A program made the position numbers and the translations under genes. From Tubiluchus corallicola (Eukaryota > Priapulida > Priapulimorpha > Priapulimorphida > Tubiluchidae), in assembly GCA_030141605.1 (NCBI GenBank), contig JAQGDQ010000025.1:664907-728906 (forward strand): a stretch of DNA of 64,000 bases, in the 5' to 3' direction. The notes beneath the pieces are model-generated. The model had not been told where the DNA came from. It was given only the letters and a program-made list of their open reading frames with translations, and did not search any database. Shown piece by piece: positions 49,782 to 61,254 of the stretch (position 1 is its first letter; every line of letters begins with the position of its first letter).

Positions 49782-52420
49782 TAATAATAATAATAATAAT
49801 AATAATCTTTTATTTATCTTTTAACACACGCACAGTTACAATACAATTAATTTAGCAACAAAAATGTGAAGAAAGGGCAGCGAAAGACCAATTGGTCATC
49901 TAGTCAGCTGCCCTTTGGTTAGTGATGAACATTTTTTATAGGCGCTATGCTAGTGTATTAGTGTTAGTACTGCTTATAATAAATAAAGTGTTACGAATGA
50001 CATAAAATTGATAATGATATGCTTATAATGTGTTAGTACAATTCATACACAGTAATAATAAGTGCATAATAATAATAAAAAAAATCAAACTGAACATAAC
50101 TGAAATAAGGACTGAAACAAGAACTGAAATAAAAATCTGACATCAGAAACATAATAACAATGGTAACTGAAATTTACTTTATAACACAAGCATAATGTAA
50201 AAAAAAAAATACAGAGCGAGTTTTGATGATCTGATGTAAAATGAAGAGGCAGATAGATAGGCAAAATACTGTACGCTTATCTCAATAATAAGTTTGCAAG
50301 AGTTGACATTTATATAATTTACTTAACTGATAGATACTAGTCGATTGCTTAAGATCATCTGAAAGAGTATTCCATAGAATTGTACCATTATGTTTTAAAG
50401 TTTGTAGACCTTTTGTTGTGTTAAATCTTTCCTGAAAATAGTTTTGTTTGGTAGCTGCTCTCGTAGAATACTGGTGAACGTCACTAATCTTTTTGAAATA
50501 ATTGCCGTATAATTTAGGTAGAATGCCCTTTTTATAGTTGAACATGAATTTCGCTAACTCAAGCTTATAAATTTCATTAATTTTTAATAATTGCAAAGCA
50601 TAATAGGAAGGGGTAGCATGATCTCGGAACCCAGCAAAAGTCATTGTTTTGATAATTTTGTTATGTGCTGATGTAAGAGGTTTCAAAACAGATTTTTTTG
50701 CTGTGCCCCACGATAAGATACAATAGTTAATGTGTGGGTACACAATGGCAAAGTAAATCATTTTTAGTATATCCGTGCTCAAGTAATGCCTCAATTTAAA
50801 AAATATACCTGTAACTTTGCTTACTTTGTAGGTAATATTTTTTATGTGTGTTGACCAATTAAGGGTGTCATCTATGTAGACGCCCAGATATTTTATGTCT
50901 GATACTTGTTCTAATAAACAGTCTTGCATGGATACTGTTATAATGGAGTTTTCATTGTTTTCAAATTTATTTCTTATGATCATAAATTTTGTTTTATTAT
51001 AGTTTACTGTTAACTTATTTGTACGCATCCATGTTTTAATTTTGATCAATTGTTCATTACTTCTAAGCTCAAGATTTTGCGTATCGTTGTCTGCTAAGAA
51101 GAGGTTAGTGTCATCAGCAAAAAGTCGTGTTTGCATGTTAGTACAAAGAGGGAGGTCATTTATATATATCAGGAAAAGAAGTGGACCCAAGGTGGATCCT
51201 TGAGGTACACCACACTGAATTGAGCATTGGTCAGAGGCAAAATTCTCAACAACCGTAAACTGGTGTCTGTTTGTAAGATATGACTGGAATAGTTTTTGCG
51301 TGATTCCACGGATACCATAATAGTCCATTTTGTTGAGTAAAATGTCGTGTTGAACGGTGTCAAAAGCTTTTGTTAAATCAAGAAAAATGCCGCAGGTAAG
51401 TAATTTATTGTCTAGGTTTGTCAGAAGATTGTCTATGATTTCAGCAGTTGCTAATATTGTGGAATGATTTTTGCAGAAACCGAAGTGAAAACATGATATT
51501 GTATCATTTTTGATTAAATATGTCATCAGGCGTTTATATAAAATTGACTCAAAAATTTTGGCAATGGGTGATATGAGTGAGATAGGTCGGTAGTTGTTCA
51601 GCTCATTTGGATCATCTTTTTTATATATGGGGATTACTTTTGCCAGTTTTAAAGTGTCGGGGAATGTCCCAGTCAGAATTGACGCATTAAACAGATTTGT
51701 AAGCGGAGCTAAAATTATGTTTTTAGACATTTTAAAATATGTAATTGGAATGTCATAAGGGCATTTTGCTTTATTGGGATCTAGTCTATCAATAGCTTGG
51801 GAAATCTCGATTTCGCTAACTGGTGTGATATAGAAAGAATTTTCTTGGGGATGCATTAAATAGTCTGTATACTTACAGTTTTCGGGTTGTGTTATGCGTG
51901 ATGCCAGTGATATACCAATGTTTGCAAAAAAACTGTTAAAAGCATTAGCTTTATGGTGCGGGTCACACGAGGTTGTGCCTTGGTAACGAACTTTAGTTGG
52001 CATTATACTAGCTGTCTTTTTTTTAATTTTGAGAAGTTCATTGATAGTGCTCCAAGTTTGTTTCATGTTATTTTTGTTTGCAACCAAGATCTGGGAGTAA
52101 TACTTCTTTTTGGATTCATGTTTGATGTGATTAAGTTTGTTAGAATATGTTTTATATCAATTTTGCTTATACAGCGAGTTGGATAACTTGTGTGTTGTAT
52201 ACATACGGCTTCTTGTTTTAATAGAATTAAGAATGCCGGGAGTGATCCATGGTTTAGCTATAGTTTTTGAGTTTTTCCTTGATAACGTTTTGAGTGGGGC
52301 TAAGCACGTACGTAGGTCACCAAGCCGGCAAAAAATTGAAAACAGATACAATTTTAATAAAGTATGCAAACATAAAACTGAAATGAAGTTGACAACAGCA
52401 TTAGTCATTGTACTATAGAA
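49782..52420 (-). mobile_element. 5'-truncated LINE (Jockey/CR1-like) with (TTA)n tail
   Basis: The minus-strand element ends in (TTA)n at 49782-49806. It contains the reverse-transcriptase frame 50282-52087 and, upstream of one TGA at about 52156, a further stretch with SKTIAKPWITPGILNSIKTR, the conserved segment between endonuclease and RT. The endonuclease domain is not found. No flanking target duplication was located. Confidence 0.9.
50282..52087 (-). CDS. LINE ORF2 reverse transcriptase (601 codons open)
   Basis: Reverse transcriptase of a non-LTR retrotransposon. Seen in order: NNYRPISLISPIAKIFE (motif 1/2 region), FHFGFCKNHST, GIFLDLTKAFDTVQHDIL (first catalytic Asp), QCGVPQGSTLGPLLFLIYIN, TRLFADDTNLF (catalytic FADD), and LTVNYNKTKFMI with SDIKYLGVYIDDTLNW in the thumb. 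The C terminus lacks an obvious zinc knuckle and ends about 475 bp before the tail. A single stop separates this frame from its upstream continuation, so the copy is inactivated but recent. Codons are AT-biased like the surroundings. Confidence 0.95.
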   Translation of the reverse strand: MVANKNNMKQTWSTINELLKIKKKTASIMPTKVRYQGTTSCDPHHKANAFNSFFANIGISLASRITQPENCKYTDYLMHPQENSFYITPVSEIEISQAIDRLDPNKAKCPYDIPITYFKMSKNIILAPLTNLFNASILTGTFPDTLKLAKVIPIYKKDDPNELNNYRPISLISPIAKIFESILYKRLMTYLIKNDTISCFHFGFCKNHSTILATAEIIDNLLTNLDNKLLTCGIFLDLTKAFDTVQHDILLNKMDYYGIRGITQKLFQSYLTNRHQFTVVENFASDQCSIQCGVPQGSTLGPLLFLIYINDLPLCTNMQTRLFADDTNLFLADNDTQNLELRSNEQLIKIKTWMRTNKLTVNYNKTKFMIIRNKFENNENSIITVSMQDCLLEQVSDIKYLGVYIDDTLNWSTHIKNITYKVSKVTGIFFKLRHYLSTDILKMIYFAIVYPHINYCILSWGTAKKSVLKPLTSAHNKIIKTMTFAGFRDHATPSYYALQLLKINEIYKLELAKFMFNYKKGILPKLYGNYFKKISDVHQYSTRAATKQNYFQERFNTTKGLQTLKHNGTILWNTLSDDLKQSTSIYQLSKLYKCQLLQTYY

Positions 52421-54151
52421 ATGTGTTACATTTTTTAGTGTAGGGTATGAGAAAGTGCATTAGTTAAGTCATTCCTAAAATCAGTGACCTCTGGTGCTAG
52501 AAATAACTGATTTTTTGTTTAATGGCAGGCATCGTAAATTCTTTTTTATAATTAGAATTCAATTCCAATTTAAAATCATTAAAGAATTTAAATGGCATAA
52601 ATCATATGTATAGCAATGAAGTTTGTTTTATACATAATGTCGCATTATTTGAACATGTATCACATAACACGTATGCTTGAACCGCGAGACATGCACGTAG
52701 TGACGTAGAGCAAAGAAGAGAGCCGGAGTACCAGGTGTTAGGTGTGCTTAGAACACCAAAGCACCTTCATCCGGCTTAGAACTCTCTAACTTGATTAAGT
52801 TAGCTAACTTGCATCCAATTTTGCGTAACTTGTTCGCAAATGCTACAAGTATCTCTCTCTCTTGAATAGGCTTCGCCATTTTTGTCTTGGCATATTTAGT
52901 AATATGATAATTAAATTTACATAAAACATGCATTCTGTGTTTGTACTTGAGGTGCCTACCCTTTCAGGGCATGTCAGCCAATACTTTCAAATGGTTCCGT
53001 CAAATATAGAACATAGTAGCATCATTTCTTCTTTTGTTTTATATACCTTCCAAGCTGTAAAATAAGCCTACTTGTGCTAGTCACACTTTAAGATTTTTGC
53101 TCTTGTATCTGCTGTTATCACAGTAGGTGACTAATGTCACAACATTATGTCATATAAATTGCACACGACTCCACTGAAGAAAAATCACTAATTACAAATT
53201 TGACTTTTTCATGTTCAGCTGTAATCAAATATTTCTGCTACATGAAAAATTTTTGGAACCCAAAAGTTAAAAGATAAATTCAAATTATTCATACTGATTA
53301 TTTTCGTTTTTTACCAATGATTTACCCATTGAAAGTTATATCCTAAAACTGTACCTCTTGTTATTGGTAATTTTTAGTAGGTGTTGAGCCTTTTAGCTAT
53401 TATAAAGTCATTTAACATCAGGTTTGGTAGCCTAATTATACCTTTAATTAACTTTTTGTCCTAAAAACGCGACAGTAATTATTTTAAAACATCTTAGGAG
53501 TATTAAAGATCTGACCCGATAAGTAACAGTAAAGTCAAATGTCAGTGCCCTTTTCTACACCAATTACTCAGTCTAGTCAGCCTAAAGCTAAAGTATCAAA
53601 TAAACAGACAAGGGCGTAATAAAGAAAATTGCAACGTCTGCAGCTCTTATTTTTCAGAATTCTTTTGCAAAAACGTGGGTAATAACATTTCAAACGAACA
53701 AACTGAATGTACCAAATGGAAAATTCGTTTGACGAACGTTGACTCGCAAGCAACATTGTGACCACGTTGAATTTATTATGTATTTGTTGTCGCTTCGAAA
53801 TCAGACAAACAGTTTTTAGCGCATTCCGGCATGCAGACGTTTGACAAAGTGACATGCGAGGTGTGAATGCGTGTGCGTTCGTAACTCGTGAGTGATGGCA
53901 CCTCCTGTTATAATTGTAGTTGTGATGGGGTTCACTGCCACCATTTGCAAAGTAATTTTTGAACGTTTCGTATCTACTACCTTCATACTGCACACGTTTT
54001 TCTCCAAAAAAATTCAAAACATTTTTATGCATCAAATAACCACAACTGTAACAACTAATGTACGATATAATTCTCTTGAACATTAAAACTTGTTGAGCAG
54101 GTTTACTTAAGTTAATGTCTGGCTTAAATTTATGACTTCATTCATATATTT

Positions 54152-54425
54152 CAGTCACCATTCATTCGTTCATTCATTCATGCATGCATGCATGCCTTCG
54201 TGCATTCATTTTTTTCATTCATTCTCTTATTTATTCATTTGTTCATGAATTGTTTTGTTCACTCACTCACTCATTTATGCATTCATTCGTTCCTTTATTT
54301 ATTCATTCTTTTTTTTTAAATTGAATTAATCACTTATCTGTTCATTCATTCGTACGTGCGTATGTATGCGCGTTTGTTCGTGTATTTATCCATTTTCTTT
54401 TTATTTATTCATTCATTTGAATTTT
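54152..54425. repeat. Degenerate (TTCA)n array
   Basis: CATTCATTCATTCGTTCATT-type tetranucleotides with CATG, TTTA and CTCA variants. Confidence 0.85.
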
Positions 54426-55359
54426 GTTAATTGTATCGCGAAGAAATGTCCATGTTGATAGTTGAAGATAAAAGCCTGGAACAATGTTCTAGGGGAAATC
54501 TAGGCCAATCCCTGCCATTCCTGGTGCAATACAAGTAACTATTTCATCACCCATGCACACAGCTGATGTTCAATGACGCGCTACTTACAAGATGTCGCCG
54601 CGGGCTGCGTCTTTGTTCGAAACTCATGTAAAATTAAGCAGTTTTCTAAGAAAATGTTCAAAGGGAGAGCAGAGAATCTCATTGCAAACAAAAATGACAA
54701 AGCCAAACCGGTCTATCGTAAAGAAAATTCCGCTCTGAAACTTCGGCAAGTCGTATGCCTAAATAGTCTGTAAATTCTTGTGTCACTCCCGAGTGTAACA
54801 ACCTGTCTTTATCCGGGTTTTATGAAGTCATACCCAACCTTCAATTTTGCTGTTCCACGAAACAAGGACAATTACAGCGCAGTAGCCAGCTATTTCTAAG
54901 ACGGCAATGCTGCTCATTACAATGCAGCAGCGCGCTATTTCTATAACGACATGCTTCAAAGCACACTTCCTGTCAGAAACTGTGCCCATAAGGTCAGAAG
55001 TTATTGGGTCATTCAACCAGTGTAGATTATCAATTATTATAATTTTGATAAAAAAGATCTCTTCTTTATTACACAAAGACTATTTTTTGAGAGTAATGAA
55101 TCGTTTTTACATGCATGGTTAAAATTATTTCAGATTAACATTCAGTTGTTATTGATTAAACTGATTTCGTAAATATAATTCTCATACATGTTACTCAATG
55201 CGCTGAATGTAAAAATGCAAAATTGTTATTTACAACTAAAGAAAGCAGTGTTTTTGTACTCACTGCAAGGTTCGTCAGATTATGACCATCCCACAAAGTT
55301 GGATTTCAGTCAGAAATGAAACGTTAGTCAGTTAGAAATCAATCAATCAATCAATTAAC

Positions 55360-55760
55360 CTTAACTCCCGCAAAGCGAACCTCGCTTGGGCATATTTTTT
55401 TGAAAAGAAAATGACGGACGTAAGCCAGTAGACAGCACGAAGCTACCATAACAAAATTAAGCTTTTGCAGTTCATTCAGAAATTCTGCTATTCTAACATA
55501 CTAAGTTTTTGTGTTTAACTGTGTTATGTAGAAATTAATTAATCATCAGACCCATTAGCAACAGCATTGAAGGTGCTTTCATAGCTTTAATCCACAAGAT
55601 TATATTTAAAGAATACTCCAGTTTTCATTCAAAATGAGCGCACCCAAGCGTTGTATAATCGCGATTTTAACTGACTTTACTAACTACACGAGACGCTTAT
55701 CACAATTTCATTGTTGAAACTTTAAGACATTTTTCTCAAAATTAATATGAAAGTAAGTTC
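55360..55760. repeat. Dispersed repeat family, copy 2
   Basis: Shares a first block (CTCGCTTGGGCATATTTT, then AAATGACGGACGTAAGCC and ACAGCACGAAG) with 59876-59945. Shares a second block (TTCATTCAAAATGAGCGCAC followed by CCAAGCG, on to CATTTTTCTCAAA) with 60252-60370. Confidence 0.65.
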
Positions 55761-56181
55761 AATTTATCGATCGGCTCATTGTGATCCCACAGATAAGAAT
55801 GTTTGTTATTACTAAAACAATAATAGAATGCACCAAGAAAATGTCATTATTTAGCATTCAAAAAACAAGCTTGGTAGGCATGTGCACGAAGTTTTGGAGG
55901 TTCTTGAGTTTGCAATGATTTCAATGAAATGCAAATTAAACTGCAGACTGATCGAGACGTATGAAGTTTTAACGCTAATATTGAGTACGTGAATTGCTTT
56001 AACAGTACTTTGATGTAATAAGATTAGTATCCTAGTCTCACTCGTTATTTCCGTACCCCGGTCCGTTAGTATTGCCACGTTCTTCACTCGTTAGTTTTAC
56101 CCACAGTCGTAGAGGCGAAAGCGTGTTTACGAAAACGGTGCGCGAGCTTTTCTGGAACTTCTAGACAATTATTAAGTAAAC

Positions 56182-56340
56182 ATGGTGACGCCCAGAAGCA
56201 CGCGATACGTAACTGTAAAAATTATCATAATTCTGTTAGTACAAATAAACTTATACGAAACTCAAAACTTTTATACAATTGATGATTCAAGTGAATTAGG
56301 AAAGCGTTTTTCTGGAATTGGTGCTGTTAGTGGAGGCGGC
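56182..56340 (+). CDS. GALC: GALC exon 1
   Basis: 53 codons from ATG to GGC, followed by GTAAGT. The intron falls after AVSGGG, the same place as I recall for vertebrate GALC. Confidence 0.92.
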
Positions 56341-59300
56341 GTAAGTAAAAACTTTGAAGTATACCCGGTACTTAGTTAAAATAATTCGTGTCTTAAATTT
56401 TTAAGACCCATAATATTGTTTTATACCCTTTTCTTTTTAATCGTACGTAGCGGTTGTGTAGAACTTAAACTTAGAAAGACATTCAGCTTGACATTGTGAC
56501 AATGAGTGTTTCTGTTTCTATTATGCATAAATTGATTGATTGAATATCTTTATTGACATAAACATATGATAATAACAATGTAATAATTCATGTGTTAATT
56601 AATACTAAAAAAAACCCAACCCACATTAATAGCTGATATAGACAAAAATAACCTCCAGATTACTGATGTTCTCTGATGATATCGAATTAGTACAATGATT
56701 AATTGGATGATGACATAATTTCATCATCTTTAGAACAGCAAAATCTTCATTGGACACATACGTACAAAGAATTCAATGTAAAATTGCAGGTTTGTCAAAA
56801 TAGTATATTTCAGTGGAGTTTCAAGAAGCGAGATGTTGCCAAATCAGAACAGAATCTTTGTCTGTATGCTTTTGTGCATTAGTCATGAAACAGAATATTT
56901 TTAATACATATATTTATATGGATTTTCTAACAAGGGATGTTACTGAAACAAAAATTTCGTTTTGGTTTGCCGATAATAATTGTCCTTTCAGTTCATCTTC
57001 ATTTTCGTCGAAATTATTAAATTTCGTAGCCGAGACTTTAGGTAAAATTTTTTCGGAGATTTTAGTAATATTTATTCAGCTTTACTATTTTTTCGTGGAT
57101 GTTAAAAATTGCAGAAAAATTTTGCTTAAAATAATTGAAGTAAAGCGTAATATATCATTTATTTAACTTTTTGTGCCATTTGTAGTATGCTTTACGGCAG
57201 TGCGGCATATCTTCAGTGCTGACAACTGTGAAGCTTTAAGGTCTCTAGGCACAATCAACCGAAATATCAAAGTGTAATTTGAATAAAAACAAGTTTAGTT
57301 TCATTTATGAAATCTTCTTCTTCTTCCCAGCTTTTCCCTATTCGGGGTCGCCGTTGTGAATGAGTCTTCACCACGCATTCCTGTTGTTGACCATCTCTTC
57401 ATTTATGTCTTCAATTCCCACAAGATCTTCACCGACTCTTCTTTTCAGGTGTCCATACCATTGCAATCTTGCGAGGCTTCCACTACTTTTACTGTTCCTC
57501 TGATATTATTTCTAATTTTATCTCTTCTTGTTATTCCTACCATCCATCTCAACATCCTCATCTCCACCACACCCATTTTCTTCTCTTCGGTCTTCTTTAG
57601 AGAAGCTGCTTCCAGCCCATAGATTAGAGCAGGTCTGACCACTTCTTTGTGGACTTTCCCTTTAAGTCTCACCGACTCATTCATAGAAGGTTTTGGCACA
57701 GTTTTTACAGGCAGATGCCCTTCCTGACCCTAACCCTTCCTATTTATCCGGGCTTGGGACCGGCACTGAGTTGAGCTGGCTTGCCCCTCCTCCAGTGGCT
57801 AGGTTAGTTTCATTTATGAAATATTGGCAACAAAATATTTACAAAATAAAATTTTTCAGCTTTTTGAAGCATCGTGTTCTTTAATCATAAACATTGTTCT
57901 ATTTATTTGGTTAAGATTTTTCGCTTAACTACTTCGATCAAGCTTGTATTAGAGCAAATAAAAGCAAACAAGCAAAAACAAAGTATTTTATTTGTTTCAG
58001 AATTTTTTTCAGTTTTGATAGTAGTTGGTTTTTCAAAAATGATTTTTTTCATTCGTTTCGGTATCGGCTTCCTATGTTTCATAAATTTCTGTTTCAGTTC
58101 CGGTTTCTAATTTCAGTTTCGGTAACATCCCTGTTACTAGTTGATGAAGTTAAGCAGCAGATGAGCAATAACAATTTGCACATTATTCTAAAAAATGAAA
58201 AACCTAACTACCCGACTTATGATGTCGCACCTATAAATTTTGATTAAGTTTATAATTTTATGATTTTGGCATTGGTTTGACAAAGAGTTTACCTTTCAAA
58301 AGATTGATAGCGATCTTCGCATGTTCATTAATGCAAACCACCAAGAACGTTTTTAATGCGTAATGTAAATCTCATATTTTCTAAAAAGCTAGTACAGAAA
58401 GTTTCGTGTGCCTGGCCATCGGAAAGCTGTATTGAAAAATTATTTTTCTGACACATGTGTAATTGTGTATGCGCAAAGCAAAATGTCAAGAATTTTTTTC
58501 TTGCATTCTCACTTGTGACCAGGGGCGTCGTGCACCAAAAAAAATTGGGGGGGGGGCCCGACTGTATATAATGGCGGAACTTAACTGTTTAAAAAACGTA
58601 TAATTTCGAAAAATATGAACAGTATTTAGCATTCAAGAAAAACGATTTATTTATTCCCAACTGGCATTTAACTTAAAGCTATAGCAACGGAAACTTAATT
58701 AAAATTAAAAATTAAATTAAAATTTAATTAAGTATTTATTAGCTGTCAGAAATCCGACGCAGAACATCACTCCAGAAGAGCTCTACCACAGACTTCAAGT
58801 CCATATTCTTTGTTTTCTCAGCCTGAACTGCAAGGATCATCGGGTCACTCAGTCGTGCCTGACTCATTGTACTGCGGAGAGCATTCTTGACAAATTGCGG
58901 GAACACGGTTGGACTTGAAAAATGAAGTCAGATTGGACTGCCTTGACATCGTTTAAGAAATATAGCTAAAATCGCAGCGAAAACTAGCAAAGATTTTCCT
59001 AGCAGGAGAGAAATGTTGAAATCTGCTCAAAATCACGCCCTTTTATGCAGCAAACTCGTGGGAAAGAGTCGCTAAGGACTAGCAAAGAGTCGGTAATGTC
59101 CAATCAGGAGGTGGCTGAGCCGTGGCTCATCAATTTGTATCTCCCAAACCGACTCTCTGGTACTAGGCTAGCTCCACAAACTGACTCTCTGGTACTAGGC
59201 TAGCTCCACAAACTGACTCTCTGGTACTAGGCTAGCTCAACATGACTTCAATGTTTGCATTGTTTTTGCTCTATTATTTCACTTATTCTCTATTATAACA

Positions 59301-61254
59301 CACTGCTGAACGAAGCTCGAGTGGCTAACTGAGCCGTTTTGTTAACTAACAGTCTTTTGTGCAAAGACGCTAATGCTACTCAACAAGCTGCTTTGTTAAC
59401 TGTTCCTGCCTGCCTCCTGAATAGATTACATGCAAACAAATTAACTACATCCTGACTTTCAGGTAAACACATACTCATGCTCATACTGTTCGCATTTATG
59501 GAGCGCTGGCCCGCTATTGCATGTCAAAAAGTCGGAAATAAATTTGCTTACCCGTCTCATTACGAGCCGCTGACACCCTTCAAATTTTTAACATTTTCTA
59601 AAAAAATTGGGGGGGGGGGCCGGGCCCCTATGGCACGACGCCACTGCTTGTGACACTTACTTGAACCACGCCTAGTGCAATACGTACATGAATTAGTTGG
59701 TATTACGAAGCAAGGTGCTGTTTTGCACATTCATTAAAGAAAGAACCAACCCTCGAGCAATATTTTTTGCATTTTAATATAGTCCTACAATTAGAAATAT
59801 TGAAACTACCACACAATGTGCATGCATAAAATGTGTTGCTTATAACTGCGAAAGAAATTTGAATAATTCTTATCTCCTGCTAAATGAACATCGCTGTGGG
59901 CATATTCGAAAAAAATGACGCAAGCTGGTGAACAGCACGAAGGCATGTAGCAAAACTTCTGACATTCACTGAGAAGGTTTTCTAAAGCGTATTCTAGCTG
60001 ATTAAATCTATGTGTTTAACTGTGAATAATGATTTTGCAAATACTCATGCAAGTGTCTTCCCTTAGTATTTGAGAAAAATACTAAAAACTTTCAGTAACA
60101 AACTGTAATAACTGCTTCATGTAGTTAGTAAAATCAATATAAAGTCACGATCATTTCATGCTTGGGCACACTCATTTTGAATGAAGAACTGATTTCATTT
60201 GATTACCAAACAATGCATATACCTATCCCACCAGGTGTTAGAGCAAACACTTTTCATTCAAAATGAGTGTGCCCAAGCGTGAAATGATCGTGACTTTATA
60301 TTGATTTTACTTACTGCATGAAGCACTTATAACCGTTTATTATTGACAGTTTCTAACATTTTTCTCAAATATTAACTAAAGATACTTGCATGAGTATTTG
60401 CATAATTATTATTCACAGTTTCGCACGACCTTGGAAACTTAATCCCTAACTTTTGAAGTTTAAAACGTGCACAAACACTTTGGGACAAGTAAGTGTGATG
60501 TGGAGCCAGTGTTAAAGAAAAGAAGTAAAGTCTGAGTTGAATTTCCACTCTGTAAGTTTAGACTGATGAGTAGGAATCAAATCTGGGTTGTTTCCTCACG
60601 AGTCCGAATCGAATTCTAGTTCTTAGTGTTAGCAGTATTAGTTTCACAGTTTAATATTTATATTTTTTAAAGCCGTCGAAGTCGCATTCTGATTCGAATG
60701 TGAGTCAAGTCCTAGTCATTAACATACAAATCTAAGTTGAGTAGCAGGTCTTTCTGTTTTTTTATGCTGGAGTTTGAGTCAAGTCCGCTTCGGCAGAAAG
60801 TGCGACCTGAGTTCGAAGCAATGACACTGTACTCCAGCAGTGTGTGAAACAGTTGCCCATCCTCCCGCGATCATCCCTAACCTAAGTCCAATATGTTGTG
60901 GGATGTGTAACACGTGTTTTGCGCCAAAAAAGCAAATTTTAATTTGCTGGAGAATTAAAGAGCAACTGTCAGACTTGCCGACATTTCAATGGTTTGTAAT
61001 GGTTACCACTTCCTGTACAATATCGGTACTTTTGAGTTTTTTCAAACGTTAAACCTTTTAAAACAACCTATTCTTGTTAGAATTGGCAACTTTGTATGTT
61101 GTTGATTTGTATCTACAAATGTTGATCATTGCATATAGAACTACATGAGCTATAATTAATCCATACATTCTTATTTCCATTTCAGGCAACTTCCAAATTG
61201 CTTATAAACTATAACGAGACCTATAGGGATCAGATACTAGACTACCTTTTTAAG
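56182..61254 (+). CDS. GALC: Galactocerebrosidase, first two exons (gene continues right)
   Basis: GALC is the lysosomal beta-galactosidase for galactosylceramide (glycosyl hydrolase family 59). Exons 56182-56340 and 61186-61254 join in phase 0. Seen: a signal peptide with a hydrophobic core (VKIIIILLVQINLY), then YTIDDSSELGKRFSGIGAVS and GGG, continuing in exon 2 as ATSKLLINYNETYRDQILDY followed by LFK. This matches the family N terminus (DDSxGLGxxFxGIGAVSGGG, ATSRLLVNYPxPYRSQILDY). The active-site residues and most of the protein would lie beyond 64000; I found no third exon in 61255-64000. The N terminus is much shorter before DDS than in human GALC. Confidence 0.95.
57295..57313. repeat. 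Left target duplication of LINE insertion
   Basis: TTAGTTTCATTTATGAAAT, repeated exactly at 57804-57822. Confidence 0.92.
57314..57803 (-). mobile_element. 5'-truncated RTE-like LINE insertion, 490 bp
   Basis: Minus-strand frame 57445-57699 contains RPALIYGLEAASLKKTEEKK and MRMLRWMVGITRRDKIRN, the C-terminal part of RTE/BovB-type ORF2 proteins. It ends in an (AAG)n-like tail at 57314-57322 and is flanked by a perfect 19-bp target duplication. It lies in GALC intron 1. Confidence 0.93.
57804..57822. repeat. Right target duplication of LINE insertion
   Basis: Identical to 57295-57313. Confidence 0.92.
58520..59646 (-). mobile_element. hAT element with transposase C-terminal remnant
   Basis: Ends CAGGGGCGTCGTGC and GGCACGACGCCACTG are inverted, each followed inwards by long G runs next to AATT. 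Perfect 8-bp duplication CTTGTGAC at 58512-58519 and 59647-59654. On the minus strand, about 58920-58740 encodes FVKNALRSTMSQARLSDPMI followed by LAVQAEK. This recalls the LRSTMSQxRL motif of the hAT dimerisation domain. The rest of the transposase is missing. Confidence 0.9.
59147..59242. repeat. 32-bp minisatellite, three copies, inside the hAT element
   Basis: Unit starts CTGACTCTCTGGTACTAGGC; three nearly identical copies. Confidence 0.88.
59870..60017. repeat. Dispersed repeat family, copy 3, first block
   Basis: TCTCCTGCTAAATGAACATC, then AAATGACGCAAGCTGGTG and AACAGCACGAAGG match the start of copies near 32222 and 55363. Confidence 0.6.
60018..60420. repeat. Foldback: ~170-bp inverted arms around a 64-bp spacer
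   Basis: 60018-60186 and 60251-60420 are near-perfect inverses, from AACTGTGAATAAT at the outside to CACACTCATTTTGAATGAA at the inside. The right arm matches the second block of copy 2 near 55623-55760. Located in GALC intron 1. Confidence 0.92.
60540..60830. repeat. GAGTCAAGTCC-type low-complexity stretch
   Basis: Words such as GAGTCAAGTCC, GAGTCCGAATCGAATTC and TGAGTTGAAT recur irregularly. Possibly a decayed element end. Confidence 0.35.
61186..61254 (+). CDS. GALC: GALC exon 2
   Basis: TTTCAG acceptor, 23 codons, GTAAGT donor. Encodes ATSKLLINYNETYRDQILDY and LFK. Confidence 0.95.

Larger units (their letters stand above)
52430..56100. other. Intergenic region between the ImpL2-like gene side and GALC
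   Basis: No gene recognised. A 168-codon minus-strand frame (53577-54083) has no domain I know. A (CATT)n-type degenerate array lies at 54152-54425. Confidence 0.45.

Noticed and set aside
53577-54083. 168-codon Cys-rich minus-strand frame
   Set aside because: No recognisable domain, no splice or promoter support, and overlapping frames on the other strand. Probably chance or a decayed repeat.
56813-57166. 117-codon frame in GALC intron 1
   Set aside because: Low-complexity Phe/Ile/Ser composition from AT-rich DNA, no domain, no link in frame to GALC exons.
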